64,000 bases of DNA from Prosopocoilus inquinatus (taxonomy: Eukaryota; Arthropoda; Insecta; Coleoptera; Lucanidae), in contig CM069872.1 of NCBI GenBank assembly GCA_036172665.1, positions 21,865,001 through 21,929,000 of the forward strand, read 5' to 3'. The position numbers were made by a program, and so were the translations under genes. Of the stretch, positions 40,264 to 50,019 are shown one piece after another (position 1 is the stretch's first letter; the number at the start of each line of letters is the position of its first letter). Below the pieces are notes generated by a model. It was not told the DNA's origin. It made no database searches and was given only the letters and a program-made list of their open reading frames with translations.

Positions 40264-41505
40264 ATGGGAGTGGGGAGAGGGCTTTCTTCCCCCCCCCCCA
40301 CTCAACCCCTTATTTCTTCTTTCCTTACGCAAACCAAACCTACTCAACCCCTCATTTCTCAACAGTCAATAGTTACTCCTATTGTAACATCCACATCAGC
40401 CTCTACTACTTCGGTTGCTGTAACATCCGTTCCTATTTCTACATCGGAAACTGTTCCTATTACATCCGTCTTTACAACTCCGAGTGTCATTTCTAGATCT
40501 GTTATTTCTAAATCAAAAACTCCGAGTTCCATTTCTAAATCTGTTTCTAAATCCGCTTCTAATACTCGTGAACCCACACAATATTTACGCACCCTACGTG
40601 GCAACCAATATTCTCGTCTAAGGACCGTTAGCGACAAGTATGAAAGAGTGTGGTTGCCTAAAGCAGAATATTTGCAACGCAGAAGGGAACGCACAATGGA
40701 ACGTAGATTGGAAAGAATTGCTAATGAAAGACTTTTTCTTTCTTCTTTGCGTTCAAATCATGACTTGATGCATAGTGCGGAGTTGCAAGGTCAACTGAGT
40801 CAGTCGCAACCCCGTGTTGTTGCAGATAATATCCCGCTAAATCCTAATGACTCAGTTTCTGAAATAATTGATATATCAGACCGTTCAATGGAGATATCTC
40901 AATTATCACCAATTGGGAATAATAATAACACGAACTCATCAATTAATATTAATCCAGTAATGATTAATAATTCTCCTTCTGTTCGTCGACCGAGGACTAT
41001 TAATCTACCGAGGACTAATGTTAGTGAATCTGCTAATATTATATCCAATATTCAGAATTTGTCATCTTCACAATCACAACCGGAACTACTTATCCCACCC
41101 TCTCAAATTCCACCTTCTCGACTTCAGATTTCACCTTCTCGCCTTGAAATATCCTCTCCTAGTGTCCGAACCTCTACACCTATTCGATCCCTTTCCTCAT
41201 CACAACATGTTATACCCCTTCCTTCACCCTCTCCCAATTTAGTGGGAGTTATCTCAACAGCAGTCCAAAATTATTATGACGGAATTATGCCTGAAGTCAG
41301 GAACTGTTGTTTAGAGGGTGAGAAAAATCTTAGAAAAGTCACGGATGAGTTGCAATCTTGTCGTGAAATTTTACGTACAGTTCGCTTAAGGTCTCCGACT
41401 GACCAGGCTTTAAACGAACAATATGACAAAATTTCCCTCATTCACAACCGTCTGAGCCTGATCCAAGATTTGTTTCATAATCTTGTCGCAGACATATCTA
41501 TTTAA
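40264..41505 (+). CDS. Low-complexity Polinton protein with C-terminal coiled coil, 413 aa
   Basis: Unknown family. Residues 1-105 are Ser/Thr/Ile/Pro-rich. About 105-170 is a basic helical segment (YERVWLPKAEYLQRRRERTM). About 190-335 is Asn/Ser/Pro-rich and disordered. About 340-413 is helical (EVRNCCLEGEKNLRKVTDE, LSLIQDLFHNLVADI), probably a coiled coil. The N-terminus is uncertain: a run of eleven C (40289-40299) lies in codons 9-13, and a different run length would put the start at ATG 40230 in frame. It could be an elongated structural or scaffold protein (inference). Confidence 0.55.
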   Translation: MGVGRGLSSPPPTQPLISSFLTQTKPTQPLISQQSIVTPIVTSTSASTTSVAVTSVPISTSETVPITSVFTTPSVISRSVISKSKTPSSISKSVSKSASNTREPTQYLRTLRGNQYSRLRTVSDKYERVWLPKAEYLQRRRERTMERRLERIANERLFLSSLRSNHDLMHSAELQGQLSQSQPRVVADNIPLNPNDSVSEIIDISDRSMEISQLSPIGNNNNTNSSININPVMINNSPSVRRPRTINLPRTNVSESANIISNIQNLSSSQSQPELLIPPSQIPPSRLQISPSRLEISSPSVRTSTPIRSLSSSQHVIPLPSPSPNLVGVISTAVQNYYDGIMPEVRNCCLEGEKNLRKVTDELQSCREILRTVRLRSPTDQALNEQYDKISLIHNRLSLIQDLFHNLVADISI

Positions 41506-41565
41506 AAGATTAAGTTTGATTTAGTGTCTTAAGATTTAACTTCTTCTCTTAAGTAGATATGTCTG
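41489..41565 (+). repeat. Hairpin spanning the stop of the 413-aa gene
   Basis: Perfect 12-bp arms CAGACATATCTA (41489-41500) and TAGATATGTCTG (41554-41565). The stop codon at 41503-41505 is in the loop. In RNA it would be a long stem-loop right after the coding end. Confidence 0.75.
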
Positions 41566-41700
41566 TGAATTATATTGCTGTTTAATGGTATGTTCCTCAC
41601 ATGAAGTTGGAAATGTTGTCGAGGTATTAGGTATGTTTTCGAGGATATAAAAAATTATTTTTCTTTGTACAATTTTTAATAATTGTTATTCGTTTTACAG

Positions 41701-42173
41701 ATGAGTTCTTCACCAAACGTGCCTCTCGTGAAATCAATTTTTATGAGGCAAGTGGAACTGAAAGTGAGTAATCTAATTTGTATTTTACGGTTTATATTTT
41801 TGATTATTTACTTTTTCAGTTAATGGACGGAACTCTGATTAATGCGGAAACGGCGGTAGTTAATTATCGCATGGTTCATCCACGTATCGAACGGTCACCT
41901 TCACCCAGCTACACTCCAACGCCGCTAGCGGCGGCCACACCTGAACGAAGGCCGCCGGTGCAGCAAGTGGCGGCGCCTCAACGCATCCGCCTAAAAAGGA
42001 GGGTGTTTGCGCCGCCAGTGTTGGAGCCTCTACCTCGGCCTTTACCACTAAAGGTGGAGGTGGAGGAGGAGGAAAGGGGAGAGGTGGAAGTGGAATCCAC
42101 GATGGATGAATCTTGGGTTCGTTATCGTTCATTACCTTTCAACATTTTAATAACATCTTATTTTTCACAGTGA
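41701..42173 (+). CDS. Spliced acidic/Pro-rich Polinton protein
   Basis: Exon 1 (41701-41763) begins MSSSPNVPLVKSIFMRQVE right after an acceptor-like TTTTACAG. Intron 41764-41819 (GTGAGT...TTTTTCAG, 56 bp); exon 2 41820-42173. Phase 0 join, 138 aa. Features: PSPSYTPTPL, a basic patch QRIRLKRRVF, Pro-rich LEPLPRPLPLK, and an acidic tract (EVEEEERGEVEVE). The protein family is unknown. The acceptor before the ATG suggests an upstream leader exon, perhaps with the donor GTATGT near 41633. A regulatory or scaffolding role is possible; not shown. Confidence 0.6.
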
Positions 42174-42207
42174 GGAGCATTAGAGCATTAATCAGAGTTT
42201 AGGTTAG

Positions 42208-42316
42208 AGATATTAATTTAGTTAGAGTTAGAAATATTAATTTAGTTAGAAATATTAATTTAGTTAGAAATATTAATTTAGTTAGAAATATTAATTTAGT
42301 TAGTTAGGAACATTAA
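42208..42316. repeat. Short tandem repeats, about 18-bp unit
   Basis: Four to five copies of TTAGAAATATTAATTTAG with slight variation, upstream of the ATPase gene promoter. Confidence 0.85.
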
Positions 42317-42364
42317 TTTATTATATTTATTTAAATAAATAATTTATGAGTTTTAAAGAGTGTT

Positions 42365-42397
42365 TATATAGCAGTTGATATTGATAACTACAACACA
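42365..42397 (+). promoter_or_regulatory. TATA/Inr promoter of the ATPase gene
   Basis: TATATAGC at 42365 and CACAGTA with its A at about 42397, 32 bp downstream and 74 bp before the start codon. Confidence 0.6.
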
Positions 42398-42470
42398 GTA
42401 ATAGAGTATCGCGTTTGGTAACGAGGAAATTAATAACGTGTTGTAAGGAGCAAAAATATTTTGAATATTT

Positions 42471-43181
42471 TTGAAAAATATTATTTTAAATATGAAGTTT
42501 CAACAACAGTCTTTAAAGTTACCCGTACAAAATTTCGACGATGCAATCGCAAATGAAACCTTTAAACGTCACAGTGTTCTCTTCGGAGGATCAAGTAAAC
42601 GCGTTATCATTAGCGGGAGCTCAGGGGCTGGTAAAAGTAATTCCTTAGTGACATTATTAACCCATCCGAACGGATTACGTTTCCAAAATTTATACATCTG
42701 CTGTAAGACCTTATCTCAGGGGAAGTATAAATTTCTCCGACATTTGCTATCAACAGTGCCCGAAATAGGCTACTTTGAAATTTCCGATATTGAAAAAATG
42801 GTGTCACCTACAAATGTAAAAGAATATTCAGTCGTTGTTTTTGATGATGTTCAGTGTACTACACAAAATTTAATTAAAGAATATTTCTCCTTTGGACGTC
42901 ATAGAAATGTTGACTGCTTTTATTTAAGTCAAACTTACAGTGCAATACCCAAACAAATGATTCGTGATAATTGTAATTTCTTAATACTATTTCGTCAAGA
43001 TTTCACAAATTTGAAACACGTTTACGATGATTACGTCAGCGGAGATATGACTATGGACCAGTTTCGTAATATCTGTTACGCTTGTTGGAAGGAACCGTTT
43101 GGTTTCTTAGTTATTGATACCGATTGTTCCATAAACGCAGGGAGATATCGTAAAGGATTCGACACGTACATATATCTTTAA
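42471..43181 (+). CDS. FtsK/HerA-type genome-packaging ATPase
   Basis: 236 aa. A32-like ATPase that drives DNA into the capsid. Walker A is ISGSSGAGKSNS (residues about 44-55), Walker B is VVVFDDVQ (about 122-129), and a sensor-like YLSQTYSAIPK follows at about 150. Length fits Polinton packaging ATPases. The first ATG is at 42471; an in-frame ATG at 42492 (MKFQQQSLKLPVQNFDDA) may be the true start, since conservation begins there. Its TATA/Inr promoter lies just upstream. Intact. Confidence 0.92.
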   Translation: MKNIILNMKFQQQSLKLPVQNFDDAIANETFKRHSVLFGGSSKRVIISGSSGAGKSNSLVTLLTHPNGLRFQNLYICCKTLSQGKYKFLRHLLSTVPEIGYFEISDIEKMVSPTNVKEYSVVVFDDVQCTTQNLIKEYFSFGRHRNVDCFYLSQTYSAIPKQMIRDNCNFLILFRQDFTNLKHVYDDYVSGDMTMDQFRNICYACWKEPFGFLVIDTDCSINAGRYRKGFDTYIYL

Positions 43182-43270
43182 AACCACTACATTTTACATA
43201 GTTCTTTCATTTTTACATAGTTCTACAGTTCTTCAGTACTGTAACAGACGTTAAAGGATGCGGATGCACC

Positions 43271-44497
43271 ATGAGTAACAAACTTAAAGCAGAATTAGCC
43301 ACTGCGCGCGAAAGTTTGCGTACTAAATTAAAAACACTTAAATCCGATATTGCACAAGCAAAACATCACGCGGAGCAATCAAAAAAGTATCTGCAGACAA
43401 CTTATTCACCTATTGTAGAGCCACTCCGAGATATTGTCAATAAGCTAGATGTTGTTCGCAGCGTATTACCTATGAAAGAGGAGCAACAGTCATACGAAGC
43501 CAGTGAAAAGAGATTGAAAGAGGAGCCAAAGAGTTCTTTCCTACGAAAAAGACCGATTTATAAATTGAGATCTGATCCTTCTTTCATACGAAGAAGACCG
43601 AGTTATAAATTAAAATCCGATCCTTCGTCGCGAATTGGATTGTCAGAGGAGCATGATGTGGGTACTTCAACGCCACTTGGACGTGAAATTAAACAACCTT
43701 CCATCTTAGAAGATGAAGAAATTCTTGAGGTTCCTCATGAAAAGTCCACATCTCCAACTTCAAAATCTGTTTATGAAGAAGCAGAAGAATATGACACCGA
43801 AAGCAGTAACCCCCCTGCGGACGAATCCCTGGCTCATGCTCGTACACTTCTAGAAGAACGAAAATCATTACTTCGGACTAGATTAGAATCACCGCTGGTG
43901 GAAGCTGCCTTAGAATCGTATCATCCGTTAGCACGTGATTATGTTACACGATTTGAAACTGATGTAGAAAATGAATTCGATACAAAATACGGTGTAAGAG
44001 AAGAAGATGAGAGATTGTTTGTTGGGAACCAGGAGCTTAAGTTTGACGGTCCCGATCTTGTAATTGGAGACTTGGCGTATAAGGGTACTAAAGGTTTATA
44101 CGAGCTGGTTTTTAAGAAAAATCCAGAGAAATTTACGTTTCACGATGTGCGAGACTATAGAGATATATTGAGAAGAACTAGTGCGTTTAAAGTTAATTAT
44201 AATCCCTCAGGGCGAATATCTGCAAGCAGAGGATTTAAATATGTGAATATTATAAAACCAATAATTCAGGGAAAACCACCAAACGTTTGGTGGGCGCGAA
44301 GCTGGAAAACAGGTGGAGCTTTGGAGAAAAAGCTTGTACCTAACAAATGTTTGCAGTATCAATACTGGGATGATCCTAACGAACTAGTAGAACGATTGCG
44401 TTTATTGAACGCATCCAAATCAGCAGGTCACTCCGCACATAACAATGAAATCATAGCGATCATTGAAGAATTAAAAGAGGCTAAAATTATTTTGTAA
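43271..44497 (+). CDS. Polinton protein of a recurrent insect unknown family, 408 aa
   Basis: N-terminal coiled coil (residues about 1-70: LKTLKSDIAQAKHHAEQSKK), then a pair of repeats RKRPIYKLRSDPS / RRRPSYKLKSDPS (about 92-120) and an acidic linker. The C-terminal domain (about 260-345) has LVIGDLAYKGTKGLYELVFKK and YRDILRRTSAFKVNY followed by KYVNIIKPII. That domain recurs in many insect proteins (I believe Pfam DUF8207, from memory) and probably marks Polinton-derived genes. Function unknown; a capsid-associated role is plausible from position between ATPase and integrase. Confidence 0.75.
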   Translation: MSNKLKAELATARESLRTKLKTLKSDIAQAKHHAEQSKKYLQTTYSPIVEPLRDIVNKLDVVRSVLPMKEEQQSYEASEKRLKEEPKSSFLRKRPIYKLRSDPSFIRRRPSYKLKSDPSSRIGLSEEHDVGTSTPLGREIKQPSILEDEEILEVPHEKSTSPTSKSVYEEAEEYDTESSNPPADESLAHARTLLEERKSLLRTRLESPLVEAALESYHPLARDYVTRFETDVENEFDTKYGVREEDERLFVGNQELKFDGPDLVIGDLAYKGTKGLYELVFKKNPEKFTFHDVRDYRDILRRTSAFKVNYNPSGRISASRGFKYVNIIKPIIQGKPPNVWWARSWKTGGALEKKLVPNKCLQYQYWDDPNELVERLRLLNASKSAGHSAHNNEIIAIIEELKEAKIIL

Positions 44498-44565
44498 ATT
44501 GTAGTATTTAGTGGAGTGCAAGCGAGCACACATTTCAGTTTCACATAGTTGTTGATTGATTCACA

Positions 44566-44949
44566 ATGACTATTGATAAGTTTGGAAGACACGTTCATAA
44601 ACACACAGTTTTCAAACACATTGCTGCTACACCATTATTTTACGAAACATTATTAGACTTTCAGAGTCAAGAGCTTAACGCCGAAAGTGTGTATTTGCTT
44701 TCAAATAGAGGTCACCAAACGACGTATACGATCCAAGAAACTTGCGTTGTTAAAAAAGTACTTATTCATCAACCTACTATTGTCAACATTACAGTATCCA
44801 TCAACGCTATAAATTGTACTGATACTTTAATTGGAAGAACGTTGAATGTGGGAGATCAAATCTCGTTTACTTGCACATCTTTAGTTTGTGCAGTTCCATT
44901 ATTTGTTGAATTCATCGTAAGAAAACGAGTTCTAACTGAAAATGTCTAA
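44566..44949 (+). CDS. Small beta-rich Polinton protein, 127 aa
   Basis: Unknown family. N-terminal helix region (KHTVFKHIAATPLFYETLLD), then strands with VVKKVLIHQPTIVNITVSI, LIGRTLNVGDQISF and PLFVEFIVRKR. The pattern suggests a single small beta domain, perhaps a receptor-binding or cement protein (speculative). The last 8 bases overlap the integrase start, so the two are probably translated from one mRNA. Confidence 0.65.
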   Translation: MTIDKFGRHVHKHTVFKHIAATPLFYETLLDFQSQELNAESVYLLSNRGHQTTYTIQETCVVKKVLIHQPTIVNITVSINAINCTDTLIGRTLNVGDQISFTCTSLVCAVPLFVEFIVRKRVLTENV

Positions 44950-45886
44950 TCTATCTTCTAATGTGAAACGTGATGTTGTTAATGAGTTGCACAAACCAGC
45001 AAGGAAAAACTTTCGCCGTCGTCGAGTAATAATAAAAGGACTCAGAGATCTCTTCCAAGCAGACTTAATTGAAATGCTACCTTATGCCAAGATAAACAAA
45101 GGATACAAATACATTCTGACAGTGATCAACGCATTTTCCAAGTATGCTTGGGGAATACCATTAAAAAATAAGACAGGTAAAGAAGTAACCAAAGCTTTTC
45201 AATCGATTTTATCTGAAGGTAGAAATTCTGTACCGAAAAATATACAAACAGATAACGGAAAGGAATTTTACAATGCAGAGTTCCAAAATTTAATGAAGAA
45301 ATATAGAATTAATCACTATAGCGCATACTCTAATTTAAAAAGTTCGATAGTCGAAAGATTTAATAGAACCCTAAAACAAAAAATGTGGAAAGAATTTAGC
45401 ATGCAAGGAAATTTCGGATGGTTCAATTTATTACCAAGGCTAATTGAAGAATACAATAACACTGTTCACAGTACGACGGGTTACAAACCCAGCAAGATAA
45501 ATCAAAGAAATGCGCAAAGTATTTTACAGTCCGTCTACAGCAACCTTAAAATTGTGGATCCAAGAATTGCAAAATTTAAAATTGGAGATCATGTGCGCAT
45601 CAGTAAATACAGACAAGCATTTTCGAAGATGTACACTCCGAATTGGTCCAACGAAATATTTACCATTTCGTCGGTGCAGAATACTAATCCCAGAACATAT
45701 CTAATTAAAGACGCTGATGGTGAAGCCATTCTTGGTGGGTTTTATGAGTACGAGTTACAAAAAGTAAAACATCCAGATATATATTTAATTAATGTATTGA
45801 GAGAAAAAGGTAATAAGGCGCTCGTAAGTTATTTAGGATTGAGTTCTAAACATGATTCATGGATACCAAAACGCAATGTTTTATAA
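44942..45886 (+). CDS. Polinton rve integrase with chromodomain
   Basis: 314 aa. Inserts the linear element DNA with a 6-bp stagger, which matches the CGTCTC duplication. Retroviral-type core: first Asp in LFQADLIEMLPY, second in IQTDNGKEFYN, Glu in SSIVERFNRTLKQ. It continues with FNLLPRLIEEYNNTVHSTTG, then an SH3-like segment (FKIGDHVRISKY). A C-terminal chromodomain-like module (YLINVLREK ... VSYLGLSSKHDSWIPK) may bind histone marks. Intact. The stop codon TAA overlaps an AATAAA poly(A) signal (45885-45890). Confidence 0.93.
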   Translation: MSNLSSNVKRDVVNELHKPARKNFRRRRVIIKGLRDLFQADLIEMLPYAKINKGYKYILTVINAFSKYAWGIPLKNKTGKEVTKAFQSILSEGRNSVPKNIQTDNGKEFYNAEFQNLMKKYRINHYSAYSNLKSSIVERFNRTLKQKMWKEFSMQGNFGWFNLLPRLIEEYNNTVHSTTGYKPSKINQRNAQSILQSVYSNLKIVDPRIAKFKIGDHVRISKYRQAFSKMYTPNWSNEIFTISSVQNTNPRTYLIKDADGEAILGGFYEYELQKVKHPDIYLINVLREKGNKALVSYLGLSSKHDSWIPKRNVL

Positions 45887-45997
45887 TAAATATTTATTAA
45901 CTACAACTGTAAACATACAATACTCACAATACACAATAAATGAATTTTACAAATTAATTTATTTACTTTCTAACAGAACTTATAGATAAAACATACT

Positions 45998-48900
45998 TTA
46001 TTTATTTTCTAATTCTTTTTCCAGTTTTTCAATTAGTTCTTTTAGTGTTTTATCTCTTTCTATATCAGCAATTTTATGGTGACCCCACGCCAGAGTATGA
46101 ATTTTGTCATCCAAAATATAACGTTTATCGTCTTTAGATGATAAGGCAATTTTATTTTTCAACTCTGTATACACCGTATGAAAATCTGAGTGAAACACGT
46201 ACATCTTTTTAAAAATAAAACCATCTCGTTCAATGATTTCTTTGTAGTCATCTACAGATAAGTATTTATCTATAACGTATTTTTTAACACCTTTTGCTTT
46301 CTTAGTACATTTTGAAATAAGCTTTACACAGTAGGCTTTCGCACCGGTCCCGATAAAAGATTCTATAACCTGTCCTGCGTATTCGTCTTTAAATCGTCCA
46401 ATAACTGATTCAGTTCGAGGCATTTCATGTACATTATTCGGTGGGTAATTTGAAGTATCAAATTTATCTAAATTTTGCTTTATGTCATCGTATACATTAT
46501 CAGTATTAACGGTCAGTATTAAACTATCCGTATCAGTATATAATAAAGCTGCTCTATTGTTATATTTTCGCTTTATAAAATTGTAATAAAAATCGTACAT
46601 TACTGTTTTTGATATTTCCAAAACACAAAACCCTACGTATAAAGGTTTATTATAATTTACTTGTACTTTGCATAATTCTATTGCGGCCAGGTGATCACTA
46701 AAAATTTTACTCGATTTATAGTTTGGTTTAGCTATCAATGATTCAGCTCCCGGTCTTCGATTATGGGTTTCCCAGCTGGTGGCCAATTTAATGTCGACGC
46801 GATTCTCAACATTTTCCATAGTTTTACCGAAAACACTATTATTTAATAATTTGTAAAAATTTTTTTCGAATTCGTTTTTAGCTTCAGCTCGTTTTTGTGA
46901 ATTAAAGTCTATGTATATTTTTAGCCAACGAGATTGCTTAAATTTAATTGCCCTATGAATTTGGTTTAATATTAAACCATTTTCCAAACATTGTTTCAGA
47001 TTTAAATAGTGAATTATGTATTTCCTTTTGTTGTACAGATTTGGAATAAGTTTACCATATTTCGAATTTGGAGGAATTATGTTTTCCGGACAAAATGGTA
47101 ATTCGTTGTGGTTGTCATGTAAATGAGTCGGGTATTCCAAATCTACTTCGAATATGTACCCGACATCTGAATTTTCTTCTAACTCTGAAATGTTAAGATT
47201 GTTAATCTCTTCTGTACACAACCAAGTAAATTCTCCCCACGGAAATCTGGAACACATTGCGTGACCGTACAGATTTGTAGCATCAAGATATAGTAAATAT
47301 TTAGTTGCCTTCTTAGAGTCAAAACCATGCACAAATTTATTATTAGCGTTTTCGATTCTTTTAGTGCACATACTCACTCCACCGCGTATACCCATTCTAA
47401 AAAAATGTAGCATATCAACATCTTGCAGTAACTCTAATTTAATTTTTGTCATTCTTAACATTGCATCCCAACTTAATCCTGGAGCGGTGAAAAAATGGCA
47501 AGGATCTAGTTTGTAATTATCAATACAAAGGTCTCTGAAATTTTCAAATACGTCTGCCAACAGTAAAACATCAGATGTTACGTATACATCACTGTAATCA
47601 CCCATAGTTTTACAGTTAAATAAATTCCAAACGCGCTGTGCTCTCTCATAATCTTCATCACTTACGTGTTCATCATACAGCACATCATAAAAATCTTTCT
47701 TAGAAGGTAAAGTGGCAAAATCTAATTTCATGAGTGAGTCAATAAAACAATACGGGAAAATTCCTTTTTGACGTATTAATTTAAACATCTCCTCATCGTT
47801 AAAATATTTTCTAATTTCCCTACATTGCCAATCTTCCAAGTATGAACTTAATTTCTCTAAAGACGATTGCATGAAACGAAAAGAATCTACAAATCTTATT
47901 TTGAAATATACTTTACGCTTTTTACCTTTACAGTCTGTCTTATCCCCCACGTGTATTAATTTCGAAAAGGATATATATTTTTCCTTATTTTGTGCGATCA
48001 CGTCCACATCTTCACCTTCTAATGCCATTGTCTTTACAAACAAGTGACTGTCATAATTAGAAAGATTATGAAAAAACACTGGAATAAATTTTGGTATTTT
48101 AAAATTAATGTTGCACACAGAGTGAGCAGCACCTCTAAACGCTCCCGATAAATGTTCGTGATCACGCACCTTCTCCTTAACATCTAATATTGGTTTTTCA
48201 CAAATATGACACATTGTTGCACGGTCGTATGCCTCTTTTTCTTCTCGTGTTAAATCAGTCATCGGCTCAATTTTACTTAAATATTTATCGTAAATTTCTT
48301 TAATATCTTTTTCTAACCATTTTATAAACTCCGTGGCGGCATTCTCTCCGCGATATAACTTTAACATTGACAAATTTGCATTGAAACTGCACTTAATGTA
48401 ATATGCAAATGAATGAGGTTCGTGTTCATAACACTTAACAGTGAAAGATTTATCTGGATTTGGTTCTACTCTGTCCAGTGGTTTTAGCAATGCTTCGAAA
48501 TCGGCATATATAACAAAAGGAAGTTTTAACTGTTTTTCAAAATTTTCAAATTGTAATATATTCTCTGGCAAAGATTCACCATACTTATTTATTTTTAACT
48601 CTGTCGATGGTAAAACTGTTTTGATAACTTTACAGTCTTCCCTCTCGTGTCGTTGCAATTTTTCAATACATGGAAAATACACTAAACATCCTTCACAAAT
48701 ATATTTCTCGTGACCGTGATGTGAAGTCTGTTTTGACACTAAACGTGATAAATTTTTAATCCAACAATAGTGAGTATTTCCGTTGTTGTCATCAATTAAT
48801 AATAAGTTTATATGAATATTTTTTCTATTTTTAGTAAAATGTAACGGTCCTACAACTTCATCAACCGTAACCTTACCATTATAATGGGAACCGAGTCCGT

Positions 48901-49851
48901 AGACATTTATAGAAATATTGTTCTTGCTTTCAAATTTCTTCACGTCACAAACTTTCAGTGGAAATTCTAGGTCAGTGAAATCCGCTACTGTGTTATAATG
49001 GGGATACGAAGACATCCTTTGAGGAAGACCTGTCGGTTGACACATCGCTGACGTTATCGCCCAGGCAAAGCAAGCGTTGTCGTTATTTCTGACATTTATG
49101 ACAGCTTTCTTCGCACTTATTGAAGACGGTAATGGCATGAAGCTGGATGCTTTCAGTGGATTGTATTTATTAATGTTGACTTCCATATATAAAATTCTGC
49201 ACAAAGTCCATCCTGTAACAATATTTGCAACTTTAAGTTTTATTCTAAACGATTGCACCTATTATTTGTTTTACCTGAATCTCTCTCCTGAAATTCCGAC
49301 ATTTTTACATGTATTTCGTTTACAAAATGACGATATATATTGTATATATCAGTTCCAAAACAAGTTATTTTATTCTTGGTGTTAAAAGATTTTATCTCAG
49401 AACTTTCTTTAGAATCTAAGAAATATACTCCGAAAATTTCCACATTCCACTTTAATGCTTTATGGATGTCTAATATACTTTGAACCAAAGTTAGTACTTT
49501 TTCTTGAATATTGTACATAAAATCCTCGACATCGACATAATTGTAAGGTTCCGTTATACGGTACGTTACGATTTTATCTCCGAATGCACCAGCTATCTTC
49601 TCCACGCCGTTATCGACGACCACAAAAGCATTACTTTTATGTGAATTACTACGCAAATGTGCTGAGAAACACTTTCTGCTGACGTATATTTCACACACAT
49701 CACATTTCATAACGTTCACCTGGTCAACAACTTTGGACGGTCCGGCAATTTCATCTAATTTCAAACGTTTTCCCTGGCATGACGTACGCAAATGACGATT
49801 CATATTATCGATTCGCGTAAATTGTTTGCCACACTGATTGCAATCAAACAT
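45998..49851 (-). CDS. Protein-primed DNA polymerase B with N-terminal zinc fingers, spliced
   Basis: Two exons on minus: 49851-49275 and 49212-45998, with a 62-bp GT...AG intron (49213-49274). The join falls within the segment that reads ERDSG then WTLCRIL, giving 1263 aa. Zinc fingers CNQCGKQF...C and CDVCE...H occupy the first 70 residues. Exonuclease motifs: ExoI FVIYADFEALLK, ExoII FFHNLSNYDSHLF, ExoIII SDVLLLADVFENF. Polymerase motifs: A YLDATNLYGHAM, B FYKLLNNSVFGKT, C LLYTDTDSL. All catalytic residues are present. It replicates the element from its protein-capped ends. Convergent with integrase; poly(A) signals lie at the stop. Without the intron it would look like two separate genes. 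Confidence 0.93.
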
Positions 49852-49913
49852 GTTTTATAATTTTAATAAGCACTATCACGTTCACTACGTTCAATAAGTT
49901 GGTAAACTCAATC

Positions 49914-49963
49914 TGAGGGTCAACCGTCGTCTGCGGATATCAAATTAAACACCTCCTTAAATA
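49914..49963 (-). promoter_or_regulatory. Possible polymerase promoter
   Basis: On minus, TATTTAAG at 49963-49956 with CAGAC at about 49933-49929 (about 31 bp on), and a second initiator-like TCAGA at 49916-49912. It lies 60-110 bp upstream of the polymerase start. Confidence 0.4.
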
Positions 49964-50019
49964 GGTACATATTCAATAACAGGTTGCGTCAGGGTTATTT
50001 CAAAACAATTACATTTGAG

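Noticed and set aside
40230..40496. Alternative frame starting ATGACGCCCAG before the 413-aa gene
   Set aside because: Becomes Tyr/Ser-rich noise after the C11 run; only its first residues might matter if the run length is wrong.
49240..49851. Separate zinc-finger gene upstream of the polymerase
   Set aside because: GT-AG intron with matching phase fuses it to the polymerase and restores a continuous family segment.
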